Below are positions 23,961 to 35,854 of a stretch of 64,000 nt of DNA, one piece after another. Numbering within the stretch: the stretch's first letter is position 1; each line of letters starts with the position of its first letter. Both the position numbers and the translations under genes were made by a program. The notes beneath the pieces are model-generated. The model did no database searches and was not told the DNA's origin. It was given only the letters and a program-made list of their open reading frames with translations. This DNA is from Azolla caroliniana. Lineage: Eukaryota > Polypodiophyta. The stretch covers positions 21,762,001-21,826,000 of the forward strand of contig JBHGNT010000006.1 of the NCBI GenBank assembly GCA_043228905.1, read 5' to 3'.

Positions 23961-24982
23961 TTAGCACACAAACATCACTATTTATACACAATATATAGTT
24001 GAGAAATGATTCAGGCCATACCTCCCTTCATAGGGTATTGTTTCAACCCAATCCGCATCAAAGTCTATGAAGGTCTTGAACCGACTAGCCATTTGTACAA
24101 ACCACATTCAATCTTCCATAATCACCAATATGTCCATTGCATTCAAGTCTTCAAATTTCACAATCCAAGCACATCGAGAAATCGTCAAATGCATGCAACA
24201 ATTTTTTATTGATATGGCTAAATAATTGGGAGGACACAAGTCAATATTTAATAACATTTGAAATATTCAATGGAGAAATGTGGAACATGCAAGGTGTCTC
24301 CAATAACATTTCGAATATGGCATATGAGAAGCAAGAAGAAAAAAAGGGATACAAAAGAAGCCCATAAAATTAGAGACACCACACAAACATGTTATTTATG
24401 GTGATTCAAATATATCACATATTAAAATGTTTGAAATATATCGAATGTCAAATCATACTTTGATTACAAAGCCTGTTGTATGTCTAGAACCATGATTGAA
24501 CATAGTTCTCTTGATTAGATACCGATGTAGAGTGGAAGAATTCAAACATTTAGAATATGGCATATGAGAAACTACAGAGAAAAAAATGGTTGTGGAAAGC
24601 ACGCTTGCTTCCAGCAACAAGAGAGAAAAGAAAGAGAAATGAATGAAGGCCATACCATTATAGATGCCTAAGACAGATATGCTATTTAAGGTCGTTCATA
24701 TTCATCGCAAACCATAAAATAAGATGACTAAGGATTAAAAACCTTGGATTTCCATATAATAAGATGTGATCAAATGTAATGAAATAAAAAGAGATAACGA
24801 TGTAAAAAATAGAAATAACCATCAAAATACATACCTATTATCACCTTCGTTTTGTAAATCGAATGAGGATGGTGGGTGGTTGGTAAGTGCTCCTGGCGGC
24901 AAGTGGCGCTCCTCTTTGATTCTTCCTCCAAATACCTTAAAACTCTGTTTGAAAAATAGGTTCAAAATGATAGATTCAAGGT

Positions 24983-24990
24983 TTTTATAG
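24983..24990 (-). promoter_or_regulatory. Possible TATA box for the MULE 1 minus-strand genes
   Basis: CTATAAAAAC on the minus strand lies just inside the right-end repeats and upstream of an open stretch (to about 24840) that ends at a possible GTATG donor. Position fits a promoter for the Ulp1-side transcript. Weak evidence, no transcript. Confidence 0.35.
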
Positions 24991-25089
24991 TCAGTGCTCA
25001 TTAATGAGCAGGCCTCCTAATCGGGCTCTTGATTAATGAGCAGGGCTCTTAGTCGGGCTCCCCAATAATTGACAATTTCTTCGTGCGTT

Positions 25090-25209
25090 TTTTTTACCAC
25101 ATCGAACGGTGCAGATCGCACGTGCCCTCATTTGAGAGACCTACACCATCCCTCTCCGCAATTCCCTCACTTGCCCTCTTCAATTTTTGTATGTAGTTAG
25201 ACACGTCAG
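25090..25209 (-). repeat. MULE 1 right terminal inverted repeat
   Basis: The reverse complement reads CTGACGTGTCTAACTACATA at its outer end, then AAAATTGAAGAGGGCAAGTG, matching the left terminus. It is preceded by GGGCTCCT subterminal repeats at 24997-25065. Confidence 0.75.
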
Positions 25210-25235
25210 TGTGCATGCATGTATATATGTATGTA

Positions 25236-25345
25236 GCTCGTTTCTATTTGCAACCAAATCATAATTAGGCTTGGTGAGGAAATCACGGTCACAGACGGTG
25301 TAGGACACATTTCAAATGGCGCGTGCGATTTGCATCGTTCAATCT
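25236..25345 (+). repeat. MULE 2 left terminal repeat
   Basis: Similar to 17289-17400 over about 110 bp. It begins only 26 bp beyond the right end of MULE 1. Confidence 0.65.
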
Positions 25346-25590
25346 CTATCCACATAAAAGTATGCACCTAAAACCTAACATCAGCTCTAACGAGCCTCTG
25401 TCACATCTAACTCGGTTCTAACCAATGGATCTAGCAATGGGCACGGTTTCGGCTCAAACCGAACCGAACCATTAAACCACGATTTAACCGTTTATTGGTT
25501 CCAAAAAAATTTAATGGTTTGGATTTTCAATAAACAGTTCGGTTCGGTTTTAAAACTTGGGTTGATAGGTTTATAAGTTTGGTTTAAAGG

Positions 25591-25983
25591 TGTAAAGATA
25601 AATATGTAGCGGAAGCTAAACAGATCACAACCGGCTTAGCCGAACAGCAACAGAAACTAGAGAGAATGGAATACACAGAGTAGGTGAGATAGAGAGAGCA
25701 AGATGATGAATGTCTATTTCAAAAATGCTCTATAAAACTTTGTACATATAAATGTGCTCTCTGAGCACTATTTATACAAGTCTATAAAGGACTGACTGAA
25801 GTATTGACAAGTACTTCAATGCTCGTACTGAGCTATGACACAGACTCCCAAACATATATGCCTATCTATTAGGCTAGGATCGTAGGCCTCTAATGGCCTA
25901 CCGGTTACACTCATATCTGGACACTGGTCCGACTCTTGGCTTATTCAGTCGATCTGGATCATGTTGAGCTTATCCTCTCAACA
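25591..25983 (-). repeat. Copia B LTR (3' LTR)
   Basis: 393 bp. On the plus strand it starts TGTAAAGAT and ends CTCTCAACA. Diverged from the right LTR at many sites and by small indels, so an older insertion than copia C. Confidence 0.88.
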
Positions 25984-26639
25984 CTCCCCTCAAGCTCAAC
26001 CTGAGGTTGGTTTGTCATGTCAGTCATTGTCGTTCCTTGCTTCCGGTTTCTCTTGATGTCTTCACGCCTCGATTGCGCTCCTCAACCCGTCCAGTCCCAC
26101 TTTCCATGACCCGTTCAATTCCGCACACCTTGACCTTCTCAGTCAGCTTGTTTGCTCATCAAGGCCATCTAAGCTCCTTCATTGCTGTGACTTCGGCACT
26201 TCTCGACCCATTGGCTCCTCCGTGTCGTCGTCAACTTTTGTTTCCTTCTCGTCCGTTTGGCCTTCTCTTGATTCGGCTTGTCTGAATCAAACCATTCGAC
26301 TAAATTGGCTGCCTTCGATTCATTCCTGCTCTTGTCTTAATTGACTATCTCCAATTCGCCTTCAATCTTCAAGCCCTTCACCACATCAGACCACATCCGG
26401 GTCTTGGCCTTCATCTTCCGGTCAGCTCTCTCCTTCGTGACTCTGCCACTGTTGCCGCTTGTTTCGAGTTTATCAGATGTGCCCATTGCCTACTTGATCA
26501 GTCGACTGGGCTTCCTTTTTCTTCTTGTCTCCACTTGTTTCAATATTTTCCTCCTTTCCAGTTGCTTCTCCGGTGCCTTTACATGTTCTCCTGGTTCCTA
26601 TTCTAGTTCTCCCCCTCAAGTACGACATGTTGAGATGTT

Positions 26640-29600
26640 GTAACCCAAGTATCTACAAAAAATGTTGCAACTTGTCGGATCTGAGTGCCTTGATGAAGAT
26701 GTCGGCAACCTACCGATCAGTTCGAACATACCGGAGTTCAACTTCACCGCTCAAGACCCACTCATGCACAAAGTGGTAATGCACTTCTATGTGCTTTGTG
26801 TAAGCATGGAAGACAGGGTTCTTGGCGAGTTGCATGCTACTCATATTGTCGCAGTAGATTGGATCAGAGTTGGTACTTCGATCCGAAGGTCTTGTAGGAG
26901 CCGTCGAAGCCATATGGCTTCACAGGTCGCGGTGGTAGCTCCTCGGTACTCACTCTCAGTGCTTGATAGAGCCACTATTAGCTGCTTCTTGCTACTCCAC
27001 GCAACGGCCGCGCTACCAAGAGAAAACATAAAGCCGAACGTTGACCGCCGATTCGATGCATCACCAGCCCAATCGACATCTGTATAACCGACTAGTTGTT
27101 CGGTTATACCATGTTGGTACAACCGTCCTTGATCCTTAGTGCCGCTCACGTATCTCATTAGTCGATACACGCACTGAAGGTGCTCAACAGTTGGGCACTG
27201 CATACACTGACTGATCACCCCGACCAGGTAGCTGATGTCAGGTCAGGTGATGGTTAGGTAGATAAGGCTTTCGACAATTTTTCAGAACCATTTCTCGTTG
27301 CAGGCCGGTCTGGAGACAGGACGTAGCTTCTGATTCCGGTCACGGGGTGTTGAGACCGGTCGGCAATCCGTCATGCCGAACTTGAACAACATATTCAACA
27401 CATAGTGTCTCGGTGACAATAGTATGCTGCCAGGGGTGTGGATCACTTTGATTTTGAGGAAGTAGTGAAGGTCCCTCAGGTCCTTCATCTCAAATGATGC
27501 CGCAACTTGAGACTTCACGCAATCGATTTCCTCTAGGTTGGTGCCGGTGATGACTAAATCATCAACATAAAGTAAAAGACTTATCGGCCCATTCCGACCT
27601 TGCTGGATGAAGAGTGAAGAGTCTGACATGGATGTGGCAAACCCCATCTGATGCAGGCGCTGCATGATCTTCGCGTTCCAGGCAAGCGGGGCCTACTTTA
27701 ATCCATAAATGGACTTCTTTAGTCATATTCAATCTGGATTGAAATCCAGGTGGCTGCACCATGTATACCTGTTCCTCAAGTTCTCCTTGCAGGAACCTAT
27801 TCTTCACATCCATCTAGTGCAAATGGGATCCCTTTGCCGCGGCGACCGCAAGCAAGACACGAACAATCGCCATCTTCGCGACCGGTGTGAACGTCTCATC
27901 ATAGTTGATGTTGTGTTGTTGCGCATAACCCTTCGCCACTAACCGAGCCTTATACCATTTGACGAAGCCATCAACGTTGTACTTGATCTTATGCACCCAC
28001 CTGCATCCGATGGGCTTCACGCCCCAAGGGACGTCAACCAGGTTCCAAGTCTCATTCTCCATTAGTGCTCGCATTTCTTCCTCCATTGTGGCACGCCAAT
28101 TTGCATCTTTTTCTGCTTCTACGTAGCTCTCCAGCTCACGCACTTCTGCCACCTTTTTCATGTATGCATAAGGATGCACCATATACTCATTATATCCATA
28201 CTACTTCACAGGATTCTTCTGGCAGGTCGATCATCGTAACTTCTCGTTTGCCGATTTGAGGGCCCTCAAGGCTGACTTAGACTTCATTTTTGAAGGTCTA
28301 TCTTCATGCTTTCCGTAGTTGGATTCGCTACGATCCAACTCTTCCTTCTCCATGCCGTACTCTGACATCTTCTTCTTCCCGATTTCTTTACGCGTGAATC
28401 GTCTCCTCGGTTCCTTGCGCGGGGAATGCACAACCGAGTCCGCATCGCTCGTCGGCTCTTCATCCGACTAGTCGATCCGACTCAGTCTTTCATTTGGCCC
28501 ACTCAGTTGGAATGAAATCAGACTCTCCTCTAGACCTCTGATGTCTTCTTCTTCTTCTTCCTGGATCTTTTTGGGCTCATTGGCCTCATCCTAAGTGATC
28601 GGGTGGTCGGAGTTGTCGGGGGTCAGAGTTGGAGGCGTTAGGGAGTACCATGATGTCGACTCGTCGAATTCGACATTGCGGGTTGGGTTACTCGAACTTG
28701 TTTGGTCTGGGAGTTATAACACTTATACCCCTTCTGCTCATGAGAGTAGCTGACCAATATGCATTTCTCCGACTTTGGGTGCAACTTCCTCCTCTTCTCA
28801 TTGGGCACATGCACATTGGCAATGCTACTGAATATCCTCAGGTATCGTAAGTTCGGGTTCCACCCGAAATACAACTCGTGTGCCGACACCTTCTCCCCAA
28901 TCTGATTTTGGATGTAGATCGCAATTCGAACCACTTCGGCTCAATAGAATTTGGGCATGCTCTTTTCCTCCAACATCGTCCTTGCTGCTTCCACAACTGA
29001 CCAATTCTTCCTCTTAGCTACACCATTTTGTTCCTGCGTATATCTGCAATTGAATTCTTGTCGAATTCCTTTCTGTTGCAAATAACTATTGAACTGGCTG
29101 GAAAAATATTCTTTTTGCCATCCAACCGCATGCACTTTATCTTCCTCTTCGTTTCCTGTTCGACTAAGCTTTGTAAGTTTTGGAAATAGTCGAAGACTTC
29201 CTTTTTCTTCTCAATGAGGTAGATCCATGTGTGCTGGCTGTAGACATCGATGAAGGAGACGAAATATCGGCTCAACTTAAGCTCACATTCTGTGCCAGTC
29301 CCCATACATCTGAACGTATCAAGTCGAGCTTGTTCCAGCTCCAATTTCGCTCGTTAGGGAATGGAAGTCAATGTTGCTTCCCAAGCTGGCAGGCTTCACA
29401 AATTTGGGCCTTCTGGCCACTAAATTTCGGCAATCTGAATACCACTTGTTTTGATTGCAGTCCTGAAGCCTTTGGTAGTTGACATGACCGATGCGCTTGT
29501 GCCATAAGTCGATATCCGACTCGACTTTCTGTCCTTTCATGAACAAAGTAGTGCCAAAGTCATTGGTGTCAAGGATGAACATCGTTCTGTCCTGGCACCC

Positions 29601-30919
29601 TTGTGTGATGATTTGGCCCTCTTCCTCGATGAAGCACCCAAGATGGGTGAATCGAACTTGCATTCCCTGATCGACGATTTGGTCGACTGACACTAGGTTC
29701 TTTGTTTTTGTCGGGACATGCACCATGGTCATAAGTTTCCCCTTCTTTTCGACATGGCTGAGGGGAACTTCCCCGACATGTTCGATCAGGTGCGGAGTGT
29801 CGTCTCCGGTTTTGACAACTCTTGGTTGCTCCGGTTTCTCTAGATATGAGAACCATTCTTCATGGATCCTCATATGATTTGACGCTCCAGAGTCAACATA
29901 CCATACCTCAATCCGATTGTGAGGTGTCTGCTTCATCGAGTTTGCCTTGTGCTTCATCACAACGGCTGACCCTTTTCCGATTTTTCCGGTTTTGGATCCT
30001 TCCGATCCTTCATCGTAGTGCGACCGCTATGATTTCCGTGTTTAGCTTTGTCGGGTCCGGATTTGTCCGAATAGACATGCTTTTTCCAACACTCGCTCTC
30101 TCGGTGGCCCTTCTTGCCACAATATCAACATTCCGTGTTGGCCTTTCCTTGCCGGTTCCTTGCCGTTTTTCAGCGCCGCTTTGACTCCCCCTGCTCCTAG
30201 AGGAACCAGAATTGTTGTCGGCATGATGATTATGCCTTCGGTGTTGCATTTGTCGGCCACCTCCATTGCATGCCAACTTGCCTCGTCCACCACGACCACA
30301 AGTTCTATCCTCCTTTGTGTGCAACATTTTGTTGTCAATGTGCATGCTCGTCGACACACCAGTTCTCTTCAATGAGAAGAATCGATTGCAACTCGAAGAA
30401 TTACGATGTACTCTCTCTTGTGCAAACCGCCATCCGGAATGGTCCGAACTTAGAGGCTAACCCACTGAGACAAACCTGCATCATTTCGTCCTCCTCAACG
30501 GTCACGTTGATGGAGGTGTGAGAGTCGCAGATGTCTTTGATCCAGGAGCTGTAATTAGCCACCGACATGTCTCTTTGCCAGATGTTGCTCAACTCCTGTC
30601 TACGATGTAGCTTTCTGGCTATGGTGCTTGCGGCGAATATCTTCTTCAGATTTCCTCAATCCTCCTTTGGCATTTTGGCATCCCAGATGTAGCTTAGTAG
30701 CTTATCACCAACACTAGATGCGAAGTAGTAGAGAACTCTGTTTGCCGCCTGTTCCCAAGCCGGAAAATCCTTGTGTGTCAAATCCGGTGCTGAATCATTC
30801 GCTCCTTCGACATAACTCCAATATCTGAATCGGAGCAAGTACTCGTGCATCTTGTATGACCATGATGAATAGTTGTTTCTGTTCTTCATCGGAAGCGAGC
30901 TTCCCATACCTCTGTCCAT
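26640..30919 (-). pseudogene. Copia B gag-pol (broken)
   Basis: From ATG 30919: gag (NYSSWSYKMHEYLLRFRYWS, related to copia A gag), protease DSGASNH (about 29880), the GAG-pre-integrase stretch [15 protein letters not shown], integrase core (29344-28940), reverse transcriptase (WIPxxR equivalents at about 28100-27560, YVDD at about 27565) and RNase H (DVDWAGDASNRRST at about 27070, CDNMSSMQLAKNPVF at about 26835). At least ten stops or frame changes break it, for example TGA for Trp at about 30657. It is inactive. Confidence 0.85.
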
Positions 30920-31117
30920 TTCTCTTCTTGTCTGTTCTTATCGGGTGTTAGGTCTTGGTTTGTGTTGAAGGCTCTTGTTGGTAGGAAAGGATGTTCAACC
31001 CTCGCGCTCTGTTACCATGTAAAGATAATATATGCGGAAGCTAAACATATCACAATTGGCTCAGCCGGATAGCAACAGAAACCAGAGAGAAGGGAATACA
31101 TAGAGCAGGTGAGTGAG

Positions 31118-33515
31118 AGATAGATAGATAGATAGATTATATTATCGTCTTTGGAGGTCAAATATGACCTATGAGACCAAAAATATTACATTTCACGTGA
31201 TACGTGTGAAAGTGAGTAATGAATCTCGTTGTTCAAGAACTTTACTAATGAATGTTGCAATCGAGAGTGCACATTGTGGTTGTGAGAGGAATTCATGCAA
31301 GGATTTGGCTCGGTCGAAGAGATGTGGAAAGCATGGTCGGATATGATCAAAGGCAGAGCATTGTATCAAAGTGTGATACTCAGACTCGTGAACTTGTTTA
31401 GGGCAAAGTGTGCATAGCCGACCACTCTCATTACTTGTGCCCCAATGCCCTGCCTCACATCGTAATGCATGTGAGCTAAGTCGCATGGAAGCAATGGTTC
31501 TAATGGCAGATAACGGTATAGACTCTAACATGTATTGATGTGTATGGTTTTCCCGTTCCGCGAATAATATGGTTTTGTAGTTAGGTGCAACATGTGTAGT
31601 ATAATGTGTGAAGCGTGAGCCTTCACATTTGTCCCATGTCATGATACATTGGCACTGCAAAAAGGCCTCATTTACAGAGGAATCTAGTGATGCATCATGA
31701 AGCAAGTGTCTCGCATCCCATCTACCAAACCATTTTTCTATATATTACATCCAACCGGAACACAAAATTTTGCTTTTATGTGTCTTTGGATCTTTTTGAT
31801 TGCTTCCCATGCAATTCTAGGAAGTCGATGTGAGGGACTTTTTTGAACCTTAAGCATGTATTCAACAACCCTTTCCATAACCATGATCTCAATGGGAAGC
31901 GTTCTTGTCTCAAGGAGGAGGGTGTAGGGCATTTGTTTCTTAACTTGTAGAAACTTGGTAAGAAAATGCTTTTGGACATTTTCAAACTCTTTCCACATAG
32001 ATTTAGGGATGCTACCGCCCCATACTCCACCCCATAGAGAAGAACCGGTGTCACCAAAGTGTCGAAAATATATTTCTTGAGGACCCAACACTTCATATCT
32101 CCAAGATTGCATGTGTTCTCAAATGCATAGTATTCTCGCTTACCTGTCTCTAAGCGGTGTGTAGTACATTCATTCCATCTATTATTTGAAGGAACTTCAA
32201 GGCCAAGATATTCGAAGCTTTCTACACATTCAAGTGGCTCATTGTTGTACATAATGCATGCTTTATCTCTTTTTTGGATCTTCACAAACATAATCTTTGT
32301 TTTAAAGCTATTGACACTTAATTTAGTATGCATGCAAATTTTTTCCAATGCCGTCATAAGCTTTTGTGCATCTCCTAAAGTATTTGCAAAAAACACTACA
32401 TCATTTGCATATAGCAAAAGCATAATCACAACATTCCCAATGGCAACTTCTTCAACACATTCTTCCTTTGCAAGCTTGGTAACCATTTCTTCCAATTCAT
32501 TAATGCATAGACCAAATAGTGTTGGTGAGAGTGGGCATCCTTGCTTAACACCAATAGTGCTTTTGAAAAAAATCTGAAAGATTATCTCTCATACACACAC
32601 AACATATAACCTTCCCATAAACTCGAGAAATTGCAAGCATATATTCACTTGGCACCTCAAGTTCTTCCATTCGCCTCCAAAGATGTTCACGAGGTACCAT
32701 ATCAAAAGCTTTCTTGAAGTCTACAAAGCAACAATATAAACCTTTATCTCTAAGGTGTCTTTCCTCCATTAATACTCGAAGCGTGACAAGGTGATCAATG
32801 GTGCTATGGTGTTTTCGAAAGCCAGCTTGTCCATAAGCTCTCTTACCATTTATTTCAGCCCATACACTTATCTTTGATTTCATTATACATCCAAATAGTT
32901 TTGCCATTAATGAGCCAACCATGATGGTTCAATAGTTGTTTACATTATTTACATCTCCACCTTTATGTAAAGGTTTGATCCAATTTGTAGTCCAATCGTA
33001 CGACATACCATGTTGCAATGCATCATTAAACATATCGCTTATCCATACATGTGCTTCCTTTTCCATCCATTTGAGCATTTCAACCTTTATACATTGAAGA
33101 TTGCTTGCCTTTCGAGAGGCCAATTTCTTAAGTCCTATGCATATATCTTCAATTGTAAAGAAGGGAGACATGTAAAAGAGAACCATAACACATAAGCTTT
33201 CCGGCAAGAGATAACTCATATAAATTCTTACAATTCATAGACAAGTGGTGAAGAGTTAAGTCACCATAACTCTCAACACGTTTCCCCTTTAGATTTCCCA
33301 AAATTTAGCACATGCATGTGCTTTCTCTTGTGTTTGGATAAATTGTTGAGTAACTTCCCATATTCTTCTCTTTTTTTGAATAGGCCTTTTATACTCATGC
33401 AAATGCTTTTGGTAATTCTCTTTATCCTTAAACTACATCCAAAACCATAAGGCACTTTCGAGCTTCACGATATTCTTTATCAAACCATTTTTTCCTAAGT
33501 TTCTTGGTGCATTTC
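31118..33515 (-). mobile_element. LINE copy 3, 5'-truncated, in the LTR of copia B
   Basis: On the minus strand the 3' end reads GACGATAATATAATC followed by a TATC microsatellite (31118-31136) that merges with the TCTC of the LTR. A hairpin lies at 31156-31169. The 5' end stops in the linker after the missing endonuclease. Boundaries are approximate because the microsatellite blends with LTR sequence. Confidence 0.8.
31193..33455 (-). pseudogene. LINE copy 3 reverse transcriptase remnant
   Basis: Minus-strand pieces give the linker W-F-D-K-E near 33480, fingers (NWIKPLHKGGDVNNVNNY at about 32960), GQAGFRKHHSTIDHL (about 32790), motif A CCFVDFKKAFDMVPREHLW (about 32700), a [16 protein letters not shown] block spread over two frames near 32530, and motif C as LLLYANDVVFFA (about 32400), where the usual YADD reads YAND. 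The C-terminal zinc-like CTLCPKQVHESEYHTLIQC is at about 31400. Frameshifts near 32920, 32550 and 31740. This is a divergent relative of the LINE at 45716. Confidence 0.78.
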
Positions 33516-34299
33516 CAAGATGTGTAGTGGTCAAAAAACATTTCAAAAACGCTCTATAAAAAAACTTTGTACATACAAATGTGCTCTCTGAGCACTATTT
33601 ATACAAGTCCATAAAGGATTGTTGAAAGTACTGACAAGTACTTTAATGCTCGTACTAAGCTATGACACAGACTCCCAAACATATGCCTATCTACTAGGCT
33701 AGGATTGTAGGCCTCTAATGGCCTACTGGTTATACTCAAATCCGGACACTGATCTGGCTCTCCGTTCCGGACACCAATACAGACACCGATCCAACTCTTG
33801 GCTTATTTAGTCGATCTGGATCATGTTGAGCATGTCCGCTCAACAAAAGGTTTGTAGGTTTTTGGTTAACTTTTTCTTTACCTTAATAGTTTATTAATTT
33901 AATTGTTTTTTATTGATTTAACTTAAATGATTATTTAATTAAATTAATGTATTTTTATTTATTTAGATGTTAAATTAGTTTGACTTAAATGATTAGGTTT
34001 AAATTTTTCATTAAATGGTTTGGTTTGGTTTCACCTTTTCCCTAAATGGTTTGGTTTACTTTATCTTAAATGGTTTGGTTTAAATACTTGAGAGTTCATA
34101 AATGGTTTGGTTTGGTTTTTGCTTTATATAAATAGTTCGATTTCTTTGCCTTGAAACTGAACCGTGCCCATTGCTAAGTGGGTCTATCACATCTAACCCG
34201 GCTTTGACAAGCCTCTGTCGCACCTAACATGGATACATGCACTTAACCCAGGCACCAGAACATAACTCGACACATTCACCTACATGCACCTAACCCTGT

Positions 34300-34984
34300 T
34301 GAAATTTTTGAAGAGACCTTTAAAAAATAATAATTTAGGATTGCCCAAAAATATCAAAGACATTTGCATAAAACAAAATTTCAAAGTTTTACACATATAA
34401 ACGCACCAAAACTTTCGTCCAACATTGAATTTAAACAAAACGTCAACAATTTTAGGGCCATACATGTTTAGAGATCAAAATCTCAGAGTTGCACATGTAC
34501 AAATTCTAGCACTACAAACCTAAAAAATCACATAATGTAATGCAATAAAAATGAATATTTACAATTTGTCTTCTAGAACATGTTTCATTGATCTTATACA
34601 ACAACACACTTGTATTGGCCCTTCATTAATTTTGTAATAGAGTTTACAAGCTTAAGCATTACAATGGGCGAAATTACATGTCGGAAATTTACAATACATG
34701 AAAGGCATTTACAAGCCCAAAATGGCAAAATAGTCGACTTTAATACTAAGAGGTAAAATGACAGAATGTACAAGCCCAATATGGGATGGTGAAGAACATA
34801 ATGAGGTTACAAGTTGTGAAGGCCCAAAAAATCGGCGTGCCAAATTAGCAAACGTAAGGCATAGGTGGTCGACGTCATCATGACCATACTAGTGCTCTAA
34901 CCCCTATCAAAGGGGATTTATAAGAACCAATAATCGAGAATGACTATACAAAAACTAAATTAATAAGATACTTACAAAGTCTAG
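34300..34984. other. AT-rich non-coding interior of MULE 2
   Basis: No ORF is supported on either strand. The segment contains scattered TTACAAGCCCA/TACAAGCCCAA words at about 34700-34790. It lies between the subterminal repeats and the Ulp1 fragment. Confidence 0.45.
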
Positions 34985-35055
34985 ACATTTGAGGCCATGT
35001 ACGAACTCTTCCACAAACGTTTGAATTGTTTGGATTACATAAATTGATAGAACAA
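34985..35055 (-). pseudogene. Ulp1 C-terminal fragment of MULE 2
   Basis: The minus strand reads YVIQTIQTFVEEFVHGL, then KCLDF and a TAAGT donor. This matches the MULE 1 protease (YVMQTIQMLVEEFIQGF) and has the same donor position. The catalytic Cys region is missing upstream. Confidence 0.6.
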
Positions 35056-35096
35056 TATGAATGCATGCATGATTAAAAGGAAATGTGTTTACTAAA

Positions 35097-35854
35097 TGTA
35101 CAGAATCGATGGTGATTCTGTGCAACGGAATAAGTTAGAGATGTGTTGTGTGTGCGTGTGTGCGTGTGTGCGTTTGAGAAGAGGAGAGGAGAGACACACA
35201 AGATAGATAGAATGGAAAATAGAATACTCAAGAAGATGTATATTACAAAGGAGATTAACCGACACATTACAAAGTAGTTAACCTCTCTCTTCATTGACTA
35301 TCGAAGCTCATCGGTCATGGGGAATGTGGAAACTCATTAGTTAGGTGTCATAGAATATGATTCTATGACACATAGTTAATGTGTAGAGAGTAGTGGTGAC
35401 TTTTGACCTTTGAGTGCTCATAGATTCTCAAAGGTGTGTTCACACGCTAGTCTAGGTTGAGCTTGATTCTCAACACGCCCCCTCAAGCTCAACTTGGGTC
35501 GGCTCCTTTCGGTTCATGTCCACTTCGGCTGGTACTCGGTTCAGATGATATCTGATTCTCTCTTCTACTCCCCCTTAAGCTTGGCAAGTCAGGGATTGTC
35601 AATCCAAGGTCTGACATGAATTGCCAAAGCTTGTCGGCTCCTAGGGATTTGGTGAAGATGTGAGTTGTCTAAAGATTTGTGTTGATATGTTGAAGGCGAC
35701 ATCTCCAGCCTGAACGCTGTCGCGGTAATCTGCAGGTATGTGTTGAAATGGGTGGGACCACCGGGGTCTCGGTCCAAGGAGCCGGTGAGAGAAGAAGGTT
35801 GTATGGATCGATTTTCGGGTAACTTCGTCAGAATGGTTTCTGGACACGTATCTG
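35097..35854 (-). mobile_element. Copia A3 fragment: 3' LTR and end of pol
   Basis: The LTR is 35097-35475 (minus-strand start TGTTGAGAATCAAGCTCAAC, end TGTACA), diverged from copies A1 and A2 and containing a GTGTGTGCG run. The purine tract lies at about 35476-35486. The RNase H end of pol follows (minus; [19 protein letters not shown]-type text near 35585-35640), ending near 35854 where an LTR-like repeat begins. The rest of the element is missing. Confidence 0.78.

Larger units (their letters stand above)
17289..25209 (-). mobile_element. MULE 1: Mutator-like DNA transposon with transposase and Ulp1 genes
   Basis: Terminal inverted repeats of about 120-130 bp pair 17289-17415 with 25090-25209: both contain, in inverse orientation, GTGTCTAAC, GGGCAAGTGAGGGAAT and GCGCGTGCGATCT-like blocks. 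Flanks tgtgtatgc (17280-17288) and tgtgcatgc (25210-25218) form an 8 of 9 putative target duplication, the MULE length. Inside are subterminal repeats, a decayed transposase and a C48-type protease, both minus. About 7.9 kb. Exact termini are uncertain by one or two bases because the two repeats align with a one-base gap. Confidence 0.78.
25591..33845 (-). mobile_element. Ty1/copia element B (defective), target duplication aaagg
   Basis: The left LTR is 25591-25983. The right LTR begins at 31018 and ends at 33845, broken by a LINE. A perfect duplication aaagg flanks the element (25586-25590 and 33846-33850). The primer site is at 31006-31017 on the minus strand (TGGTAACAGAGC), close to the initiator-Met site. 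A purine tract (GCTTGAGGGGAG, minus) adjoins the left LTR. Coding order gag, integrase, reverse transcriptase, RNase H runs from about 30919 to 26640. Confidence 0.9.
31018..33845 (-). repeat. Copia B LTR (5' LTR) interrupted by a LINE
   Basis: LTR sequence is at 31018 to about 31117 and about 33516-33845. The second part includes GTGCTCTCTGAGCACTATTT as in the left LTR, plus an extra stretch near 33750-33790 (an imperfect local duplication with CCGGACACTGATC and CCGGACACCAATA). Confidence 0.82.
25432..34176. mobile_element. Non-coding hAT-type (MITE-like) element split by copia B
   Basis: Terminal inverted repeats TAGCAATGGGCACGGTT (25432) and its inverse AACCGTGCCCATTGCTA (ending 34176). 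Flanks aatggatc (25424-25431) and agtgggtc (34177-34184) agree at 6 of 8 bases, fitting an old 8-bp duplication of the hAT type. Without the copia the element is about 490 bp, AT-rich, with repeated AATGGTTTGGTTT words and no ORF, so it is non-autonomous. hAT is inferred from duplication length and terminus style. Confidence 0.65.
25236..35096 (+). mobile_element. MULE 2 remnant, holding nested hAT, copia B and LINE
   Basis: 25236-25345 repeats the left terminus of MULE 1 in direct orientation (GCTCGTTTCTA against GCTCGTGTCTA, then CACGGTCACAGACGGTGTAGG). CCTCTGTCACATCTAAC subterminal repeats follow at about 25390-25431 and resume at 34185-34300 beyond the hAT insertion. A Ulp1 fragment on the minus strand at about 34985-35055 ties it to the same family. 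No transposase is found in what remains. The right end is lost; a copia A3 LTR begins at 35097. Confidence 0.62.

Noticed and set aside
26007-26643. Plus-strand ORFs of 92-100 codons between the copia B LTR and RNase H
   Set aside because: They fall in the 3' non-coding part of copia B, antisense to the element, and have no recognisable content.
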